Below, piece by piece: positions 1 through 8,870 of a stretch of DNA of 64,000 bases. Within the stretch, counting starts at the first letter, position 1. The number at the start of each line of letters is the position of its first letter. Origin of the DNA: Verrucomicrobiota bacterium (GTDB lineage: Bacteria > Verrucomicrobiota > Verrucomicrobiia > Verrucomicrobiales > DEV007); the NCBI GenBank assembly GCA_018970725.1, contig JAGWVU010000005.1, positions 1 through 64,000 of the forward strand, in the 5' to 3' direction. The notes beneath the pieces were generated by a model. It did not search any database. It saw only the letters and a list, made by a program, of their open reading frames with translations, and had not been told where the DNA came from. The position numbers and the translations under genes are program-made.

Positions 1-1939
1 CGAGGTGCCGGAGCTGGTTCGCGGTCAGCAGGCGCAGTGTTTTGGTTCCGGTCACCTCAAGGTTATCGCCAATGACCACCGCCCCGCCCAGCGCATCCAG
101 CCCGGCCGTCTTGCCCAATTCCAGGGTTCCTTGCAAAACCCGGGTCGTTCCCCGGAACACGTTCGCTTGGGTCCCGGTGATTTGCAGGGTGCCTTCGCCC
201 ACCTTGTAGAGGTTGTTCCCGTTGCCCAGCCCGGAGGAGATGACCCCGCTGAGGTTCAACGTGCTTCCGGCATTGACGCCGATGAGGTTGTTCCCCCCGG
301 TCAGTTCGATCCCACCAGACCAAGTGTTGGTCCCGGCCAGGCTGCGAAGGGCTCCGAGACGCGCCAAGGCTGCGGGATCGGCGCCATCGCCGAATCCGAC
401 GCCACCCTCGCGGATCGCCAGCGGGTTGGCGATGATGATCCCGCCGGAGACATGGACCGAGGCCCCGGCCTGCACGGTGACCAGTCCGGTGCTGAACGCG
501 CCACCGTTGGAGGCCACGATCACCCCCTGGCGCAAATCCGTGATCCCTTCGTAGGTGTTGGCGGCGCTGAAGGTCAAAGTGCCACGCCCGAGCTTGGTGA
601 CGCTGCCCGCGCCGTCAATGACCGCGCTCACATTGGTGGCGCCCGCCCCGTCGAAGGTGAGGGCGGACGTGCCGGCCACCGAAGCCGTGCCCGGCAAGGC
701 GCCGGTGCGGATCGGACCGGTCAGGTTCAGGACCGCCCCGTTGTTGGCGTTCATGATGGTCTGCGCGTTGACCAACGTGATATCCAGCGCCACCGTGTTG
801 GTGCCGGTCGTGTGGTTGACCGTCAGGCCCCCATACAATTCAATCGAATTCCCGGTGAGGGTGAACCCGCTCCCGTTGATCTGGATCGTCTGGAACCGTG
901 TGTTGGGAGCAAACCCGCTGAAATCGATGGTCCCGGCCCCGGCGGAACCGAAGACGAGATCGTCCATGGTCGATGGCGCGACGCCGCCCGCCCAGTTGGC
1001 CCCGTTCGCGGCATTGCCGTCCCCGGCCGTTCCGGTCCAAACAAACGCGGCCGTCAGGTATTCCACGCCATCCGCGGCGAGACTCACTTGGGCCCCCTCG
1101 GCCTGACCGGACACTGGAATCCGGCGCTGCCCCGCCTGGAGGAAGGCATACATCACATCGGTCTGCCCCGAGCTCTGGTCCGCAAGGCCGAGGACGTGCC
1201 CTTGCTCGTGCAGCAGCAAGCTAAGCAGGTCGTATCGATCCGACGCCCCCGTTCCATCCAGGGCGTTGACCCCGTCCGAATCCCCGAGATCAAATTCCTC
1301 GTCATGAGAAGCGGTCCGGTCGACGAACCAAGCACGCCCCGCCGCGTCCGAATCGATCACGATCACCATGCCGTCCGCGTATCCGAGGCGATTGCCCGCC
1401 AGGTTTTCGATGCGGTAGGAAATCCGTCCCAGAGCCTCGAGTTGGTCCTGATTCAAACCGGTGCGCGTCCAGCGCGAGACCGATTCCCGGGCCAACTCCG
1501 CGATGTCGGCCGAATTGATCCCCGTTGTATCCGGCGTCCCCACGCCGGTGGTGGACGCTCCGCCCCCGCTCTCCGCCTCAATCCCGAAATCAATCGTGCC
1601 GATCTGGACCGAGGGATCCGCCGCCAGAATCTCGTCGGCCCGAGCCGCCGCCGCCTGATCCAAAGCCACCGCATGGGCCTCAACCGCCGGAAGACTCACG
1701 GAGGGCGGACGCACGGCTTCGGTGGGCAAGGCCTGCGCCACATCGGCCGACTCGGCCTCCGGTTTTGCCTCTTCGACTGGGGCCTCAACCGGGGCGGCGG
1801 AATACAGGATGCGCGGCTCCAGCTGTTCCCACTGCAAACCTGTCCGAGGGTCGAGGGATTTCTTCGAACGACGGTTCGACGTCCGGTTGGACTTTGCCTT
1901 GGCGGGCTGGTCGGACTTGCCTGGCTTCTTCGGTTTCAT
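1..1939 (-). CDS. LEPR-XLL surface protein with metzincin-like zinc site and autotransporter-type beta-strand repeats (partial)
   Basis: The ATG is at 1939 and the frame stays open to position 1, so the C-terminus lies outside the window. The first 40 residues are very basic, followed by QLEPRILYSAAP, a clear match to the LEPR-XLL motif found near the N-terminus of large surface proteins in Planctomycetota and Verrucomicrobiota. Near residue 243 comes HEQGHVLGLAD and then DVMYA. This matches the metzincin pattern HExxHxxGxx(H/D) followed by a Met-turn, so a matrixin-like protease domain of about residues 60-270 is likely. After it come WTGTAGDGNAANGANW and repeated Gly/Asn/Thr-rich beta-strand units typical of autotransporter-associated repeats. 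The first three quarters were translated codon by codon without a stop; the last part was read by pattern. Function beyond secreted surface protein or protease is inference. Confidence 0.85.
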   Translation of the reverse strand, partial: MKPKKPGKSDQPAKAKSNRTSNRRSKKSLDPRTGLQWEQLEPRILYSAAPVEAPVEEAKPEAESADVAQALPTEAVRPPSVSLPAVEAHAVALDQAAAARADEILAADPSVQIGTIDFGIEAESGGGASTTGVGTPDTTGINSADIAELARESVSRWTRTGLNQDQLEALGRISYRIENLAGNRLGYADGMVIVIDSDAAGRAWFVDRTASHDEEFDLGDSDGVNALDGTGASDRYDLLSLLLHEQGHVLGLADQSSGQTDVMYAFLQAGQRRIPVSGQAEGAQVSLAADGVEYLTAAFVWTGTAGDGNAANGANWAGGVAPSTMDDLVFGSAGAGTIDFSGFAPNTRFQTIQINGSGFTLTGNSIELYGGLTVNHTTGTNTVALDITLVNAQTIMNANNGAVLNLTGPIRTGALPGTASVAGTSALTFDGAGATNVSAVIDGAGSVTKLGRGTLTFSAANTYEGITDLRQGVIVASNGGAFSTGLVTVQAGASVHVSGGIIIANPLAIREGGVGFGDGADPAALARLGALRSLAGTNTWSGGIELTGGNNLIGVNAGSTLNLSGVISSGLGNGNNLYKVGEGTLQITGTQANVFRGTTRVLQGTLELGKTAGLDALGGAVVIGDNLEVTGTKTLRLLTANQLRHL

Positions 1940-2668
1940 GTCAGGTGGCGAGCGGAAAAGGGGTTGCGGAAAATTTCAAAAGGATCGGTGCCCCGAATCG
2001 ATTCGGCGGCAAAAAGAGGTGGGGCCGGCGGCGGCCAAAAAGGCGGAATCCACCCAAAGCGTCTTGTCGCGGAAGGCACTTCCGTGACGCAAAGGGGAAG
2101 GAAACGCTCCCGGTCGCGCTTCACGCCGCTGGCGTCGGCGGGCCTTACGACCCGCCACCGGCTCTGGCTCCTCGCTCTCGTCGACTTCCGGCTCCCCTAC
2201 GCCCGGGACGGGGGGGAATGCGGAATCGACGGCGACTCCCGCCGGGATCGAGGGGTGGCAACTGCGACCGCCCGGATCGGGTCGCCCGGACGAACGAGGG
2301 CCCCGCCGGGCCGGAACGGATTCCGTCTTCCCGTAAATCTTGGAGGGAGCCCAATCGGCCGACGCCTCCCGGGAACAGACCGGTACCGCCCCGTCCAGCC
2401 TGAGCCGGAGGGCTTGGGCCTGAAGGGTAAAAAGGTCCGCTCGGCGCGAGCGGAAGGAACGATGAACAAGAGCGGACGGAGTCACAAGGGCGGACTGCCA
2501 TTCAATGGGAAGAGGGCCCTCAAAGGCAAGCAGGAAATCGGAAATTGTCGCGGATGCCGGCACCGCGGCCCGCCGCCCCGGATCCCCTCCTCCTCCGTTT
2601 TCGCACACCCGGACTTGCGCCCCACCCTAACATGCGCCTTACTGCACCTCCTTCCTTCCTCAACCGTT
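1940..2668. other. intergenic region, no supported gene
   Basis: These 729 bases separate the divergent surface-protein and AddB-like genes, so they must hold both promoters. I see no RNA gene, repeat or convincing coding frame. A minus-strand frame at 1976-2608 is open, but a sampled stretch has codon third positions near half G/C, far from neighbouring genes, and its residues resemble no family. Confidence 0.6.
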
Positions 2669-5545
2669 ATGCCCACCACCCGCCGCTTCCTCGATTGGAA
2701 CCGCCCCGTGCTCGAACTCGCGGCCGAGCGCCTGCTGGCCGGGACAACCCCGCCCGTGCTCGACCTGGGGCATCTTCTGGTCGTTGTCCCCACCAAGAAC
2801 GCCGGGCGCCGCCTCCGCGAGATGCTCGCTCATCTCGCCGCGCGGGAGGGCCGGGCGATCTGCCCTCCGCAGGTGGTCCCGCCGGAGTTCCTTCTCAGCC
2901 TGATCTCCGGCCCGGACGACGGCCGGGCCGCCAGCCCGGAGGAAGCATTGCTCGCCTGGGTGACGGTTTTGCAGAAAATCCATTTGGACGATTTTCCAGC
3001 GCTCTTCCCGGTGCCTCCAGCGAACCGGGATTTTCAGTGGGCGCTGGGCACCGCGCGCAGCCTCAACGACCTGCGGAACACCCTCGCGGAGGGAGGGCTG
3101 TCCATCGCCGGCACCTGCGAACTCCTCGCGGAGTCCCTGGAGGAGGCGGCGCGCTGGGAGGATCTGGCCCGGCTTGAGGCGGAGTTCGTGGCCACCTTGA
3201 GGCAGAACGACCGCGAGGACCTGCTGACACGACGTCAGGCGAACCGGCAGTCTCCGCAGCTGCCCGCTGGAATCACGGCCATCCGTGTCATCGCCTGCCC
3301 GGATCCGATCCCCCTCGCCATCGAAGTGCTGGAGCATTTGGGTGAACAGCTTCCGCTCGAGGTCTGGGTGCATGCCCCTGGATCGCTGGCGGACGCCTTC
3401 GACTCCTGGGGCCGCCCGATCCCGGAGGCCTGGGCCCAGCGCCGCATCGAGTTTCCCGGGGGAGAGCTACCGGTCCATGTTCTGCCCGGGCCCGATGCCC
3501 AGGCCGCTCTGGTGGCCGGAGCGATTCCCGACGGTGACACGCCCTCGGCAGTGGTGAGCATCGGCATCCTTGACGACGAGGTGACCGGTCCCTTGCGGCG
3601 CCTCCTGGAGAAGGACGGAAGACCGCCTTTCGACCCGGGCGGGACGCCGCTGCGCTCCGAGGGGGTGCTGCACTTGTTGCGGGTCCTCCGCGAGTTGCTG
3701 GAGAAGAAGGGCATCGAGGCTTTCGCCATGCTCCTGCGGTGTCCGGATTTCGATGCCTATCTGGCCAAAACCCTTCCGCAGTGGAACGCGGTGGAGGCCC
3801 TGCGGGTTCTCGACAGCTCGCGCCGCAAACACCTCTTTGCAGACCTGCCCTCGTTGCAGGGATGGTTTGCGCGACCGGGCGGGAACACTGCCTCCTCATT
3901 GACCGGGGCGCTGGAGGTCACCGGACAATTCCTCGCCAGGTTGGGACAGCAGCCCCTGACCACCTCCCTCCTGGACGGACTCAGGGATCTTCTCGGAAGC
4001 CGCCCTTCTTCCGCCGATCCCCGTCCCGCCCGGGTCCAGCAAACCGTTTCGGAGGCCATGGTGCCCCTGCTCGAAGCGGTGGAAGGCCCAATCGGCACCA
4101 GCTTGAAACTGCGGGCATCCGACCTTTTCGCCCTCCTCCTCGCCACCTTGGAGCAGGAGACGCTTTACGAAGAGCGACGTCCTGGTTCGATCGAATTGCT
4201 CGGTTGGTTGGAACTGCATTGGGACGAGGCGCCCCACCTCATGGTCACCGGCTTCAACGAGGGCTTCGTGCCGGAGTCGCTCACGGGGGACATCTACCTC
4301 CCCGAAGGACTGCGCAAGCGCCTCGCCGAACTCACCCGTTTCCCCACCAACGAGAGCCGATTGGCGCGCGACACCTATCTTTTCGAGGCGTTGCTCCAGT
4401 GCCGCCGGGACGGGGGAAGAGTCGATTTTTGTCTGGGACGACACAGCCGGGGCGGCGATCCCCTCCGTCCGTCCCGCCTCCTTTTCCTCTGCGCGGACGA
4501 GGATCTGCCGGACCGGGTGAGGACCCTTTTCCGCGACGCCCCGCTGCCGCGCGGGAACCTTGCCTGGACGCCCGGGTTCGAACTTCAGCCCTTTCCGGGC
4601 AATCCTCCGCCGTATGCCCCAAAAACCCTGAGCGTCACCGCTTTCAGGGAGTATCTCTCCTCACCCTTCACGTTCTACCTCCGGCGGGTCGAAGGTATGG
4701 AGACGGTGCCCGACGATCCCCAGGAACTGGACGCACTCGGGTTCGGGAATTTCTGTCACGAAGTTCTCCGGCAGTTTGGCGCTCACCCTGAGGCGCGCGA
4801 GTCTTCCGACGCCGCGCAGATCCGGAAATTTTTCCGTGACCGGGTGGACGAACTCGCCGTGAAGACTTTTGGATTCCATCCACCGCTCCCGGTCCGCATC
4901 CAGCTCGACGGGATCCGCGCCCGGCTGGACCAAGCCGCCGAAGTCCAGGCCAGAAGCCGCGCGGACGGTTGGCGCATCATCAAATCCGAATACCAGCTCG
5001 ATAATCCGCCTTTTGTCCTGAAAGGCGTCGAACTCCACGCACGCATCGACCGGATCGACGAACATGAAAAGACGGGGGCGGTCCGTGTCCTCGATTACAA
5101 AACGTCCGACAAAGCGGTAAAGCCGGAGACCGCTCACTGGACCAAGGTAACCAAAGGCACAAAGCTCGACTGGGTGCCGGAGTATGCCAGGTTTTCGATC
5201 GATTCCAAGAATTTTCGGTGGAAGGACCTGCAGCTCCCGCTCTACCGGCTCATGCTCAAGTCCGAATATGGCGACGCGATCGAGTGCGCTTACTTCACGC
5301 TGCCAAAGGCGGTCGAGGAGACGGCGATCCTTCCTTTCACCGAACTGGGCCCATCGGAATGCACCCACGCACAGAATTGCGCCGAAGGCATCATCAAGGA
5401 CATTCGCGAGCGCCGCTTCTGGCCCGCCCCTTCCCCGAAGGCGAAGGATGAATTCCACCGTCTCCATCTCGGCGCACCGCTCAAGACCTTCAATCTCGCC
5501 CCCATGAACTCCCCCCGCCCCGTCCATGAAAAACCTGCGGAATGA
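2669..5545 (+). CDS. AddB-like PD-(D/E)XK nuclease subunit
   Basis: A 958-residue protein, probably the nuclease partner of the helicase-nuclease that follows, for double-strand-break end resection. The C-terminal domain has the RecB-family nuclease signature: GFGNFCHEVL near residue 690, the DRID acidic site near 793, VLDYKTS near 807 and QLPLYRLM near 854. The N-terminal half has VLVVVPTKNAGRRL-like sequence where AddB and RecC-type subunits carry a helicase-like fold, but no intact Walker A is visible. The start at MPTTRRF is chosen because the frame upstream is only the shadow of the opposite-strand surface protein. The stop overlaps the next gene by 20 bases, indicating an operon. Assignment to AddB rather than another PDDEXK partner rests on context. 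Confidence 0.8.
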   Translation: MPTTRRFLDWNRPVLELAAERLLAGTTPPVLDLGHLLVVVPTKNAGRRLREMLAHLAAREGRAICPPQVVPPEFLLSLISGPDDGRAASPEEALLAWVTVLQKIHLDDFPALFPVPPANRDFQWALGTARSLNDLRNTLAEGGLSIAGTCELLAESLEEAARWEDLARLEAEFVATLRQNDREDLLTRRQANRQSPQLPAGITAIRVIACPDPIPLAIEVLEHLGEQLPLEVWVHAPGSLADAFDSWGRPIPEAWAQRRIEFPGGELPVHVLPGPDAQAALVAGAIPDGDTPSAVVSIGILDDEVTGPLRRLLEKDGRPPFDPGGTPLRSEGVLHLLRVLRELLEKKGIEAFAMLLRCPDFDAYLAKTLPQWNAVEALRVLDSSRRKHLFADLPSLQGWFARPGGNTASSLTGALEVTGQFLARLGQQPLTTSLLDGLRDLLGSRPSSADPRPARVQQTVSEAMVPLLEAVEGPIGTSLKLRASDLFALLLATLEQETLYEERRPGSIELLGWLELHWDEAPHLMVTGFNEGFVPESLTGDIYLPEGLRKRLAELTRFPTNESRLARDTYLFEALLQCRRDGGRVDFCLGRHSRGGDPLRPSRLLFLCADEDLPDRVRTLFRDAPLPRGNLAWTPGFELQPFPGNPPPYAPKTLSVTAFREYLSSPFTFYLRRVEGMETVPDDPQELDALGFGNFCHEVLRQFGAHPEARESSDAAQIRKFFRDRVDELAVKTFGFHPPLPVRIQLDGIRARLDQAAEVQARSRADGWRIIKSEYQLDNPPFVLKGVELHARIDRIDEHEKTGAVRVLDYKTSDKAVKPETAHWTKVTKGTKLDWVPEYARFSIDSKNFRWKDLQLPLYRLMLKSEYGDAIECAYFTLPKAVEETAILPFTELGPSECTHAQNCAEGIIKDIRERRFWPAPSPKAKDEFHRLHLGAPLKTFNLAPMNSPRPVHEKPAE

Positions 5546-8500
5546 AATGATCCTCGCCTCGGCCGGATCAGGCAAGACCTACCGGCTAACCAATCGATTT
5601 GTCCATCTCCTCGCCCTCGGCGTTTCCCCGGAGCGCATCATCGCCCTCACCTTCACCCGGAAGGCGGCGGCCGAGTTCCTCGACGAAATCCTCAAGAAAC
5701 TGAGCACGGCCGCCTCGAACCCCGGCTTTGCCACTGAACTGCGCGACCAGCTCGAGCTCGAAAACTTCGGTTCGACGGAGGCGCTGAAACTGCTTCGTCT
5801 GGTAATCGACCGCCTCCACCTGCTCACGCTGGGAACACTCGACTCTTTTTTTCACCGGATCCTGGCCTGCTTCCCGGCCGAGTTCGGTCTCGGCGCCAAG
5901 TTCGAGGTCTTGAGCGACCACGATGCGATCGCGGCGCGCGCCCGGGTCTTTGCGAGCGTCTACGCCAACCGGACAACCGAGGACGAGTTCATTGAGGCCT
6001 TCAAAAAGTCCACGTTCGGCTCCGAGGAGAAGAACCTCCAATCGATTTTGGACGACTTCGTCACCAGCCACCACCAGACCTACCTCCGGCAGCCGAACCC
6101 GAGCCGATGGGGTCGCAAGGAGACGATCTGGCCCGGGAGCGCCCCGTGGCTTGAGCCCCGCTCGACACCGGAGGAAGCCTGTCGCCATCTCCGCGCCGCC
6201 ACAGCCGGTTTCCATCTCGACAAAAAGGCGCTCGCGATGTGGGAGGGCCTCCTCGACTTCCTCGAGCATCTCCCGGGAGCCCAAAAATCAAAGCCTTCGG
6301 ACACGACGCTGGAGCGCTTCCTCCTCGCCTACACCAAGGCGATGCGGGGCGGGCCGGTCGACCTGAAATTCAACCGGAGTCCCTTCACCCTCCCGCCGGA
6401 TCTTTGTGCTTCTCTCGCGGATCTGGGGCACCACTATCTCGCTTTCAAGATCAACCCGTATCTCGAGCGAACCCAGGGGATTCACCAGATCCTGAGAATC
6501 TTCGAAGACACCTACGGCCAACAGATCCGGCGCGCCGGCATGCTGGGATTTCTCGATATCCGCCTGCTGCTCAACGGCACCCTCCTTTCCGAGAACTGGC
6601 ACCAGGAGCTGAGCGCCTGCGGCGGCGAGGGGAAGTTGCATGTGGACTATCGTCTCGATGGAAAATTCGATCACTGGCTCCTCGATGAATTCCAAGACAC
6701 CAGCAACGACCAGTGGCAGGTCATCGCCAACCTGATCGACGAGGTCCTGCAGGATTCCGGCGGGCAACGGAGCCTTTTCTATGTGGGCGACGTCAAACAG
6801 GCGATCTTCGGCTGGTGCGGAGGCGATTCAGCCCTGTTCAATGACATCCGGAATCATTACAATTCCCGTCGCCCCGATTGCATCGCCACCGAGCAAATGC
6901 AGGACAGTCGTCGCTCCGGCCCGGCCCTGATGGAGACCATCAACCGGATCTTCGGGGATACCGCCACCTTGCGCTCGCTCTTTCCCGATCATGAGGAGTT
7001 TCTCCAACGCTGGGAGGCCGATTGGGTCCCGCACACCACCCATCACCAGGATCGTTCGGACTATGTGGAACTCCTGACCCTCGACGAGGATCCGGAGTCC
7101 GAGGAGTCTTCCAAGGAACGGGGATTTGCGGCCGTCGCCGCGCTCGTCGCGGAAATCGCCCCCCACGAGCAAAACCTCTCCTGCGCCATTCTCGTCCGCA
7201 CCAATGACGACGCCTTGGAACTGGCCAACACGATCCGCGCCCGCACCGACGTTCCCGTCACCGTGGAGAGCGATACCCTGATTGGCTCCGACCACCCGAT
7301 CGCTTCCTCTTTTGTTTCGCTCCTCCAGTCCGCCGCCCATCCCGGGGATACCACGGCGTGGCGGCACGTCCTCATGACCCCGGCCTTTGCCGCGCATCCC
7401 TGTCAGGAACACGGATCTTTGCAGCGCAGGATCCAGCGGCGCGTCCTGACCACGATTCACGATTCCGGGTTCGGCGCCACCTTTGCCCTCTGGCTCGATC
7501 TCCTCGCCCAGGGCGGTTTTGTCCCCGACGAATTCGCCCGGCACCGGATCGACCAATTGCGACAATCCGCCGAGGATTTCGATGCCGACGGCAACCGGTC
7601 GATCGCCGACTTCATCCGCACGATCGAAAGCGCCGCCTCGCGCGAAGCCCCGGCGGAAGGCGTGGTCCAGATCATGACGGTCCATAAATCCAAGGGACTG
7701 GGATTCGATGTCGTCATCCTGCCCGATTTCACGGCCGAACGAAACGTGAAGTCCATCACCTCTCCCGGAATCCTTTCCCTCGTCGCCCACCAGAGTGGTG
7801 TCGGTCTGCACCGGGAGATCGACTGGGTTCTCAAGATGCCCAACAAGGACGTCTGCCTCGCGGACCCCACCTTGCTCGAAGCCCGCCAGAAACTGGAGAA
7901 CGAAAGAGCTTACGAGGAACTTTGTGTGCTTTACGTAGCCTTGACCCGGGCGAAATACGCCACTCACATCCTCTGCGTCCCTCCGAAGATGGCCTCCGAT
8001 CCTGACGCCACCCCTAAAGGGAGCACCCGGGAGATCCTCCACACCACCCTGAAACAGGATTCCGGCGTCGGGGCAGCCCGGACACTGGGTGAGGAAGTTC
8101 TCACCCGCGTCTACGCGCTGGGCCATCCGGACTGGCATCACACTCATCGCGGGACCCGCCCGGCCCCGAAGCAGGAGACACGGATCCCGCCGGTCCACCA
8201 ACGGCGCCCGTTCCCTCCGATCCCGCGCGCCCTTCCCTCGAGCGGAGCCGATGATGCGCACGCCGAAAAACAGGGGAGCCACTTCCTTTTTTCACGCCGC
8301 TCAAGGGAAGCCGCGAACCACGGCACCAAGCTCCACGCCGTTTTTGAACGCATCGACTGGCTCGACCACCTCACCCCTTCCACCCTGGAAGAGACCGTCC
8401 TTACAGGGCTCGATCCGGCCGATCCCTCACAGAGCGCCCTCCGCGAAGAAATCCTCACCGCGTTGCGCGCTCCCGCCATCCTCGCTTTGTTCCAGCGCAC

Positions 8501-8789
8501 CCGCTTCGGCCCGGACCCGACCCTCTGGCGGGAGAAGCGTTTTGAGATCATCCATGAAGGATCATGGGTCTCCGGCACCTTCGACCGCGTGGTCCTGACA
8601 GCGGAAGAAGCCTGGATCCTCGACTTCAAGACCAACCGGGTGAGCACGCCCGGGGAAATCGCCGCGGCGGCGGAATCCTACAAATCCCAGCTTGCGGTCT
8701 ATCGCCACGCCTTGTCCCGTCTCACCGGGGTTGCGCCGGAAAACATTCACACGCATCTCATCTTCACAAAGCCAGCGGTGCTGGTGTGA
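5526..8789 (+). CDS. AddA-like UvrD/Rep-family helicase-nuclease
   Basis: A 1087-residue superfamily 1A helicase fused to a RecB-type nuclease. Helicase motifs appear in order: ASAGSGKT (residues 11-18), ALTFTRKAAAEF, LLDEFQDT (about 386), VGDVKQAIFGW (about 420), VHKSKGLGFDVVILP (about 718) and LYVALTRAK (about 801). The C-terminal nuclease shows HGTKLHAVFE (about 932), SGTFDRVV, ILDFKTN (about 1036) and QLAVYRHAL, so both ATPase and nuclease residues look intact. It starts inside the end of the AddB-like gene, implying translational coupling. By family it should unwind and trim DNA ends to load RecA. No RecD-like third subunit is nearby, which fits AddAB rather than RecBCD. Confidence 0.88.
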   Translation: MKNLRNEMILASAGSGKTYRLTNRFVHLLALGVSPERIIALTFTRKAAAEFLDEILKKLSTAASNPGFATELRDQLELENFGSTEALKLLRLVIDRLHLLTLGTLDSFFHRILACFPAEFGLGAKFEVLSDHDAIAARARVFASVYANRTTEDEFIEAFKKSTFGSEEKNLQSILDDFVTSHHQTYLRQPNPSRWGRKETIWPGSAPWLEPRSTPEEACRHLRAATAGFHLDKKALAMWEGLLDFLEHLPGAQKSKPSDTTLERFLLAYTKAMRGGPVDLKFNRSPFTLPPDLCASLADLGHHYLAFKINPYLERTQGIHQILRIFEDTYGQQIRRAGMLGFLDIRLLLNGTLLSENWHQELSACGGEGKLHVDYRLDGKFDHWLLDEFQDTSNDQWQVIANLIDEVLQDSGGQRSLFYVGDVKQAIFGWCGGDSALFNDIRNHYNSRRPDCIATEQMQDSRRSGPALMETINRIFGDTATLRSLFPDHEEFLQRWEADWVPHTTHHQDRSDYVELLTLDEDPESEESSKERGFAAVAALVAEIAPHEQNLSCAILVRTNDDALELANTIRARTDVPVTVESDTLIGSDHPIASSFVSLLQSAAHPGDTTAWRHVLMTPAFAAHPCQEHGSLQRRIQRRVLTTIHDSGFGATFALWLDLLAQGGFVPDEFARHRIDQLRQSAEDFDADGNRSIADFIRTIESAASREAPAEGVVQIMTVHKSKGLGFDVVILPDFTAERNVKSITSPGILSLVAHQSGVGLHREIDWVLKMPNKDVCLADPTLLEARQKLENERAYEELCVLYVALTRAKYATHILCVPPKMASDPDATPKGSTREILHTTLKQDSGVGAARTLGEEVLTRVYALGHPDWHHTHRGTRPAPKQETRIPPVHQRRPFPPIPRALPSSGADDAHAEKQGSHFLFSRRSREAANHGTKLHAVFERIDWLDHLTPSTLEETVLTGLDPADPSQSALREEILTALRAPAILALFQRTRFGPDPTLWREKRFEIIHEGSWVSGTFDRVVLTAEEAWILDFKTNRVSTPGEIAAAAESYKSQLAVYRHALSRLTGVAPENIHTHLIFTKPAVLV

Positions 8790-8803
8790 GGACATCCTCC
8801 CCT

Positions 8804-8839
8804 AAAAACAAAAAACCCCGCCCGGCGAACCGGACGGGG
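8804..8839 (-). terminator. Rho-independent terminator of the 461-residue membrane protein gene
   Basis: Ten-base arms at 8816-8825 and 8830-8839 with one mismatch enclose a four-base loop (cgaa on plus). On the minus strand the hairpin is followed by a T-rich run at 8804-8815. It lies 32 bases beyond the stop at 8871 and reads with that gene, not with the AddA-like gene. Confidence 0.85.
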
Positions 8840-8870
8840 TGAAGGAATGAAACGGAATCAGACCGCCATC

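Noticed and set aside
1976-2608. Minus-strand open frame of 210 codons upstream of the surface protein
   Set aside because: A sampled stretch has third codon positions near half G/C, unlike real genes here, and no recognisable sequence. It ends in a stop before the surface-protein ATG.
5-2668. Long plus-strand frame continuous with the AddB-like gene
   Set aside because: It is the mirror of the LEPR-XLL gene on the minus strand. The residues are Gly/Arg/Pro-rich with no family pattern, and the true start is the ATG at 2669.
6828-8282. 484-codon minus-strand frame inside the AddA-like gene
   Set aside because: It is antisense to conserved helicase motifs and lacks any protein-family pattern.
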